64,000 bases of DNA, from the NCBI GenBank assembly GCA_029990175.1, contig JARKIP010000021.1, positions 24,247,501 to 24,311,500 on the forward strand, read 5' to 3'. Shown here piece after piece: positions 58,145 to 64,000 of this stretch. The notes under the pieces were generated by a model. It made no database searches, had not been told where the DNA came from, and saw only the letters and a program-made list of their open reading frames with translations. Each line of letters starts with the position of its first letter. Positions within the stretch are counted from its first letter, which is position 1. This DNA comes from Petunia secreta (lineage: Eukaryota; Streptophyta; Magnoliopsida; Solanales; Solanaceae). The position numbers and the translations under genes are program-made.

Positions 58145-61010
58145 TTTTATAATTTATAAGTAAATCAAGAAAACAAATTACCAAAATATGCTACAAACAA
58201 TAATATTGCACAAAAATAAAATAGATAATAAAAAGTAAGAACGAGTTTACTTGATTTCGTGAACTTAGAATGTAGATTGTAGAACTTAGGAAGTGAAAGT
58301 TGAAACTTGACCGGAACCACACCGAACAATTTTCCACTTCACTCCAAATATTTTTTTGTAATGCAATTTAGCACTTAAACCCTTTTTGCAAGAGCAACTT
58401 TGAATTATTTAGCAAATAGCCTTTGTAGAAATAAGAGAGATTTAGAGAGAATATTAGAGAAATTGTGAATAAATTGATGAAAAATGATGGTATTTATACA
58501 AAAAATAGGTTGGGGGGGGATATGGGGCGCCTAGGGGGGTGGGGGAGCAAAACTAGCCGTTTTTGGCCGTTGGGCCAACGGCTGTGCGTGAAAGAGCCGT
58601 TGCCCAACGACTATTTTTTGCACAAAGCCCACCAGTTTTTCCCGGTCCGGACCGGTTCCGGTCTATTTTTTCCCGGTCCGTTCGGTGCATTTTGGGGGTG
58701 CCGGGTCGGGGAATGGGCCGACCTTTTTTTTTATTTGGCCCAGCTTGCGCCGGTCCGTGCCGGTTCGGTCCAGTTGTCGGTCCGTTACCGGTCCGGTGCA
58801 AACCGGGCTATTGGACAGCCTTAATAGAAACACATAGACTAAGGCATATTTTCCTAACCCCATATCAGCTACCCTACCAATGTGCTTGATCATCACTTTA
58901 GGCAGATTAATACAAACCTCACGATCTAGCAGGTCAATATAGGTCATATCTAAAAAGTTAGCCTCACTGCGCCTTTCCGACCTCTGCAACAGATTCTTCA
59001 GCACATTCAAATAGCAACTGGTAGAAGGGTTGCATTGCCTTCTTCTTAACTTGCATTTCCCTTGTTAGCCTAGGTCTCCCTGAAAACTTTCAGGTTACCT
59101 CCAAAGCAGACACACCATCTCCTTTAGCCGGCCACGAGTTTCTCATGTACTCATTGTAGCCCTGAGAAGGAACACCTAAAATCTCACCAAGCTCTATACA
59201 ATCAAACTGGATCACCAGCCATTTCACTATGGTTGTCATAATTCCCTCACTTACTGTGCAATTGGAGCAGAACTCTCGAACCTCTTGCTCTCTCAGCTGT
59301 CTATTTCAATCACTAAACAGGTTCAACCAACCATGAGCATTCAACTTAGCACCAAGCTGTGTCATCCCCTCCAGCTCTAGGTCAGTGAGAATTTTACCCT
59401 TCACTAATGGCAGACTCCTAAAGTAAGCCACTCACATTTTCTTGTCTTCCTTGTCATCTCCAGTCACCAACTTTGTCTTTGAACCTCTCCTACGAACCTC
59501 AGGTTCCTCCACAATCCTCTCCTGCCTCTCTTTAACAGAACCTCGAGTAGCAGATCTCCTAGCATGACTTACTGTCTTCCTACTTCTTTCTCCCATACCT
59601 TCAGCATCACCAGAACTTCCAATTTTAGAACTACCCACAAATTCTCCTCCCATTACCAACCTTCGTTTCTTCACAGATTTTCCCTGTTCCTGAATCACAT
59701 GCCTTTTACCCAATCTTCTCTGTTCCTCCACTACCACAACATCAGTTTTACTTGAGGAACCTTCACTAGCTTGAGGAGTAGGATTACCCTCAGGAAACAC
59801 AGCATTCAAAGGTTCAGTAAAGCCTACACCCTCTACATTCTCTTCCACATAATCATCAATCTCCCTTAGATCTGCATCATCACCTGCCACAGAACCAGAG
59901 AACGAACAAGGTTCTTTCTCAGGTTCCTTGGTAGGTTCAGCAAATTTTTCTTATCCCTTATCACTATTGGTCTTTTCCACCACACGAATTGTCATAGGAA
60001 CAGGTTCCTCGACAGTCTTTTCAGTTTCTTTTTCAACTAAACCATCCCCTTTATTAACAGACTTTTCTTTTTCAAGATTTTCTCCTACCACCCTTTCCTT
60101 TACACTAACTTCAACCACTACTTCCTTTCCTAAATCTACAGGCTCAGAAGGTAAACTAGTTTCTACAACAACAGTACCGGTAGGAGAACTAGGGTTTACC
60201 TTTTCGGTTTCTTGAACACTTTCTTGAATAACTTCAACCCATGCTTCCGTACCAGCCACTGAAACATTTTCCCCCTTACTAGTTACTTCCTTCGTCAACT
60301 TCTTTTGCTTCAATTTCACGAACTTCCTCGCCATCGCTACGGAGCGACTTGCAGCCAGTTGCTTAGCCTTTTTATTTAGCTTATAAATTTTGAGTTTAGG
60401 AGAGGAGGGATGTGAATCGATTTTAGAACCAGTCGACATTGTTATGGAGTGTTGTGAATTTCTTATGGAGAGAATGAAAAAAATTGTTTTGAGAGATTTT
60501 TCGTCTTTAGCACTGATAGAAACAATGTATCTCTAATTGCTTAATGGAATAGAGACGGTTATAGGTCGTATCGGGAAGGGGAACGGGTGATAGGATGTGA
60601 AAAAGCTGTTAAAACATTATTACGTCTAGGAGCTGACGCCAACATGTTAACGAATTTGAATTTTAAATACCTACCACTAATCCGGCGCCAAGTGAGGATA
60701 ATTGGTAACAGATTGGCCACATAAGACAAGTATTATACTCAGTAAATAAAATAGAATGTGTACCTGAATGTCCATGCACCGGGTTCTTCAATGATATCCC
60801 TTATTCAAAACTTTTGCCAGCATCTAAGTCATGAATACAGGTTCCAAACAGGTCAGCAAGCAAAACAATTAAATTTCATTTATAGAATCAACTAAAAAAA
60901 GTTAAGCTAGGTAAAACAAGGAAACTTCTCTAGCCAATCATTGGGAGAACCAGGTGCTGGCTCGTTCAGTATATCTTGGTCATCCCTAACTCAAGCCTAT
61001 TCTTTTCAAA

Positions 61011-62219
61011 TTATACCCTGTTCAATGACTTAGTGAATATATCAGCAATTTGATACCCAGTCCTGCAAAAGTTCATGGTAATTAGGCCTTTTTCAATATT
61101 GTCTCTTAAAAAGTGCTGCCTAATATCAATATGCTTTGTTCTCTTGTGCTGGACCGAGTTCTTGGCTATATTGACTGCACTGGTATTGTCATAAAAAATT
61201 GGAACTTGTCCATACTTGATTCCAAAGTCCTCCAACTGCTGCTTGATCCATAATAGCTGTGAACAACACAAAGCAGCTGCTACATATTCAGCCTCAGCTG
61301 TAGATAATGCCACTGAATTTTGCTTCTTTGTAGCCCATGAAACTAGGCAAGGACCTAGGAAGTGTGCCATCCCAGATGTACTTTTCCTATCAACCAAGTG
61401 ACCAGCATCAGCATATCCAATTAGATCAAAACTTCCACTTCTTGGGTACCATAATCCAAGATCCTGAGTTCCTTTCAAATATCTCAAGATTCTCTTGATT
61501 GCAGTTAAGTGTGACTCTTTTGGTTTTGACTGGAACCTTGCACACAACCCCACACTATAAACAATGTCTGGACGACTTGCAGTTAAATACAGTAAAGAAC
61601 CAATCATCCCTCTGTACTTAGTTTCTTCAATTGAAGCACCAGTTTCATCCAGATCTATCTTCGTTCCAGGAGCAATGGGTGTGTTCATATCCTTAGCAGA
61701 CTTCATATCGTACTTCCTTAAAAGCTCTTTGATGTACTTCTGCTGATGGATCATTGTGCCTTCCTGAGTTTGCATGATTTGTAAGCCTAAGAAGAAATTC
61801 AGCTCACCCATCATACTCATCTCAAATTCACTTCTCATCAGGTCGGCAAAATCCTTGCAAAGGTTCTCATTTGTAGCTCCAAACATAATATCGTCTACAT
61901 ATACTTGAACAATTAGCAGGTCCTTGGATTTCTTCCTTAAGAACAAAGTATTGTCTATTTTACCCCTTGTAAAACCATTCTTCAATAAGAACCCAGACAA
62001 TCTTTCATACCAAGCCCTAGGAGCCTGTTTCGCCCCATACAGTGCCTTGTCCAGTTTGCAGACATGATCAGGAAACTCTATATTTTCAAAGCCCGGCGGT
62101 TGAACCACGTACACTTCTTCATTCAGATCACCATCAAGGAATGCACTCTTCCCGTCCATCTGGTACAGCTTGAACTCCATGTAAGCTGCAAAGGCAATTA
62201 GCATTCTAATGGCTTCCAT
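61011..62219 (-). pseudogene. Reverse transcriptase-RNase H of the SIRE-type element
   Basis: A 402-codon open stretch. It has the RT core with LDGDLNEEVYVVQPPGF, YGAKQAPRAWYERL and an intact YVDD box (VQVYVDDIMFG), then RNase H (GYADAGHLVDRKSTSG, ALSTAEAEYVAA, DNTSAVNIAKN, KHIDIRQHFLRD). It copies genomic RNA into cDNA in the particle. The enzyme core is well preserved, but upstream it is cut by the CACTA-like insert. At the end TAA replaces a codon just before the usual C-terminal FEKNRLELGM residues. Confidence 0.9.
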
Positions 62220-62229
62220 TCTAGCAACA

Positions 62230-62560
62230 CACTACAACAATTCAGGCTTTCTGTGGCGACAAAAGTTGCCACTAAAAGGTGAAAAATCGCCACAGAAAAT
62301 CTTTTGCGGCGACTTGTAGGTCGTTGGCTATAGTCAGTGGCTGATACTTATTGGTGATGACACAGAACAGTCGCCACAAAAGAAATCTTTCGGTGGCAAC
62401 TTTTGTCGCAACGTAAAACTACCCAAGAAAGTGCTCCATAAAGGGTCGCCACCAAAGAAGCATCCTTTAGTTGCGACGTAGTCGCCACAAAAATATTTCA
62501 CCGGCGACATTCTAGTTGCCACAGATTGGTGTTAATATTCGTTGCAGGTAGGGTCACCAC
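62230..62560. mobile_element. CACTA-like non-autonomous fragment
   Basis: Starts CACTACAACAATTCAGG and is filled with short inverted copies of gtggcgac / gtcgccac (at least eight). It interrupts the pol frame between GYNQEEGIDYDE and ARMEAIRML. The left end is clear. The right terminus and target duplication are not, and about ten bases of pol seem lost. Confidence 0.7.
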
Positions 62561-62880
62561 TAATTTCATCATAATCGATTCCTTCTTCTTGATTATAACC
62601 TTGAACCACTAATCTTGCCTTGTTCCTTATTACTATGCCATGTTCATCCAGCTTATTTCTAAAGACCCATTTAGTACCAATGATGGACCTGTCCGCTGGT
62701 CGAGGGACCGGGTGCATACCTTACTTCGTTCAAACTGATGAAGTTCCTCTTGCATAGCAATCACCCAATCTGGATCCTCAAGTGCTTCTCGTACATTCTT
62801 AGGTTCTATTGAGGACAGAAATGCAAAGAATGCACAAAAATTCTTTAAAGCTCTTCTCGTAACAATTCCAGTATTCAAAT
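62561..62880 (-). pseudogene. RT N-terminal part of the SIRE-type pol, frameshifted
   Basis: Bases 62878-62710 encode EPKNVREALEDPDWVIAMQE; after a frameshift near 62705, 62717-62565 encode KWVFRNKLDEHG, ARLVVQGYNQEEGIDYDE. Both are the usual beginning of the copia RT. Between here and the integrase (62880-63015) is a linker rich in acidic codons. Confidence 0.85.
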
Positions 62881-63015
62881 CAGATATGAGGTTCTCCAGT
62901 CAATAAGAACTCTGATACTTCCAAGGTTGAATCTGTTGAGTAGTGTTTCCAGGAGGAGCTGAGTCATCTAAGTCCTCTTCATCTTGCTCTTCAGTTCCCC
63001 CTGTCTGATTGCCTT

Positions 63016-63987
63016 CTATTTCCCCTGAGTCTGATCTTTGTCACCATGATTATTTTTATCCCCATTCAGATTCTCAGGGTCTTCAGCAGGTTCATCTCTT
63101 GCAAGACCAATCTCCTGATCATCATCTTCTTGTCTGTTTGGAACAGCTTCAGATACATCAAATACCACATGCACACTTTCTTCTACAGACATGGTCCTCT
63201 TGTTGAACACTTTATTAGCTTTGCTCTGTGAAGTGTATCCCAAAAATATGGCTTCATCACTTCTAGCATCAAACTTTCCTTGAAGTTCTTTCCCATTATT
63301 ATGCACGAAACACTTGCACCCAAAAGCTCTAAGATGTGCAATATTAGATTTCCTGCCTCTAATAAGCTCATAGGGAGTTTTCTCTAATAAAGGACGGATA
63401 GAGCAACGACTCAGTAAGTAGCAAGCGGTATTGACTGCTTCAGCCCAAAAGCTCTTTGATAGACCACTTGACAACAACATAGTTCTAGCCATGTCCTCTA
63501 AGGACCTGTTCTTCCTTTCAACAACACCATTCTGCTGAGGGGTCCTTGGTACAGAGAAGTTGTGATCCACACCATGTTTGTTACAGTACTCTGCAAACTT
63601 AGCATTCTCAATCTCTGTTCCATGGTCGGACCTGATACTTACCAGTTGAAGCCCCAATTTCTTCTGATTAACTCTGACCCAATCTTCGAACATATCATAT
63701 GCTTCATCCTTAGATCTGAAGAACATGGTCCATGTGTATCTGGAGTAATCATTAACTATTACCATTACGAACCTCTTACCTCCTCTGCTTCTCGCCCTCA
63801 TTGGTCCACACAAGTCCATGTGAACCAGCTCAAGTGGTTTAGAAGTACTAACCACTTTTTTTGACTTGAATGAAGATCTTACATGTTTCCCCCTCTCACA
63901 CGCATCACAAATCTTGATGTCATTGAACCTTTTGCTTGGCAATCCGCGAACCAGGTCCTTATACACCAGCTTATTCAACTGAGTCAA
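63016..63987 (-). pseudogene. Integrase of the SIRE-type element, cut by the window edge
   Basis: A 323-codon open stretch, entering from beyond 64000. It shows the end of the pre-integrase zinc finger (CDACERGKHVRSSFKSKK), then the D-D-E core: HMDLCGPM, SIRSDHGTEIEN and QQNGVVERKNRSLEDMAR, so all three catalytic residues are present. GKFDARSDEAIFLGY and an acidic C-terminus follow. It inserts cDNA into chromosomes. The reading frame is open here, but the pol as a whole is broken downstream, so I call it part of a pseudogene. Confidence 0.88.
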
Positions 63988-64000
63988 GCTTGCGTGCCCT

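Larger units (their letters stand above)
54002..58823 (-). mobile_element. hAT transposon of 4.8 kb with a decayed transposase
   Basis: Ends TAAGGCTGTCTACCGGCCCG and, reversed, TAAGGCTGTCCAATAGCCCG form the terminal inverted repeat. Perfect 8-bp duplications atagaaac flank it (53994-54001 and 58824-58831). Dense CCGGTCCGGT-type motifs occupy both subterminal zones (54020-54200, 58635-58800) and an internal one (54945-54976). The minus strand encodes a hAT transposase with stops. The duplicated 5' zone and second BED segment at 54432-54976 show a composite origin. Confidence 0.92.
53641..60439 (-). pseudogene. Envelope-like third ORF of the SIRE-type element, split by a hAT transposon
   Basis: The minus-strand frame starts at ATG 60439 and runs to 58832. 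It continues after the hAT insert at 53993 and ends at 53641. The first half is basic then Glu/Val/Ser/Thr-rich. A nuclear-signal-like KKRR occurs, then the domain with YFRSLPLVKGKI and NAHGWLNL seen in plant transposon and SIRE proteins. The last part is a coiled coil rich in Glu/Arg. Stops occur near 59950, 59430, 59310 and 59085. The role of this ORF is unknown; an envelope function has been proposed for the group but not shown. Non-coding DNA at 60440-61010 separates it from pol. Confidence 0.72.
18850..64000 (-). mobile_element. SIRE-type Ty1/copia element, heavily interrupted, running off the right edge
   Basis: Minus-strand order from the right edge: integrase (63987-63016), RT-RNase H (to 61011), envelope-like ORF (60439-53641), purine tract (34725-34740) and 3' LTR (34724 down to about 18850-19020). 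Sequence type and the extra ORF between pol and the 3' LTR fit the SIRE/Maximus lineage. Four later elements interrupt it: LARD1, LARD2, the 4.8-kb hAT and a CACTA-like fragment. The left LTR end is not resolved. The 5' LTR and gag lie outside the window, so no target duplication can be checked. Confidence 0.78.

Noticed and set aside
58465..58889. GC-rich overlapping frames on both strands at the hAT right end
   Set aside because: They result from CCGGTCC subterminal repeats and the high GC there.

Overview
The window looks like a repeat-rich euchromatin-edge or intergenic segment of a dicot nuclear genome. I infer an asterid, most likely Solanaceae. The basis is AT-rich DNA, spliced plant-type introns, Reina-like and Tekay-like chromoviruses, Tat-type and SIRE-type LTR retrotransposons, Stowaway, hAT and MULE elements, and a TGTAT-rich foldback family I associate with nightshades. 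The species call is an inference. I see no rRNA, tRNA or organelle-derived block.

Only one host gene looks intact: a seven-exon gene at 1176-5161 (+) for a Mn-type cation diffusion facilitator (MTP8-11 class). All splice phases agree and give a 414-residue protein. It is followed by a solo LTR (5905-6250). Next, on the minus strand, is the ruined 3' end of an unrecognised Lys/Glu-rich gene. One of its exons is split by a Reina-like Ty3 element (6722-13199) and another by a hAT-type foldback element (16116-16579) plus a Stowaway MITE (16648-16873). A degraded duplicate exon lies at about 15780-15883. The Reina-like element itself carries a hAT-type element in one LTR, and that contains a Stowaway MITE. 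A MULE (14009-15595) sits in an intron of the ruined gene.

From about 17.4 kb come a 166-bp tandem repeat and a foldback MITE with a TGTAT microsatellite. From about 18.9 kb to the right edge, most of the window is one old SIRE-type Ty1/copia element on the minus strand. Its pol lies at 61011-63987 and its envelope-like ORF at 53641-60439. Its 3' LTR is cut up by later insertions: LARD1 (19424-34333, +), LARD2 (34857-53325, -), a 4.8-kb hAT transposon (54002-58823) and a CACTA-like fragment (about 62230-62560). LARD2 has in turn received a Tekay/Del-like Ty3 element (43137-47906).

LARD1 and LARD2 are the most interesting objects. Both have LTRs of about 4 kb, the same primer binding site and the same purine tract. 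Both encode only a Gag of the Tat/Ogre type, with no protease, reverse transcriptase, RNase H or integrase, so they must borrow a polymerase. LARD1 has an intact gag, a perfect 5-bp target duplication and LTRs that differ by only about 1%. Between gag and the 3' LTR both carry arrays of short perfect hairpins. In LARD1 there are 23 copies of one hairpin shape plus neighbours in which both arms of the stem have changed together. Such paired change suggests that a folded RNA or DNA structure is maintained there.
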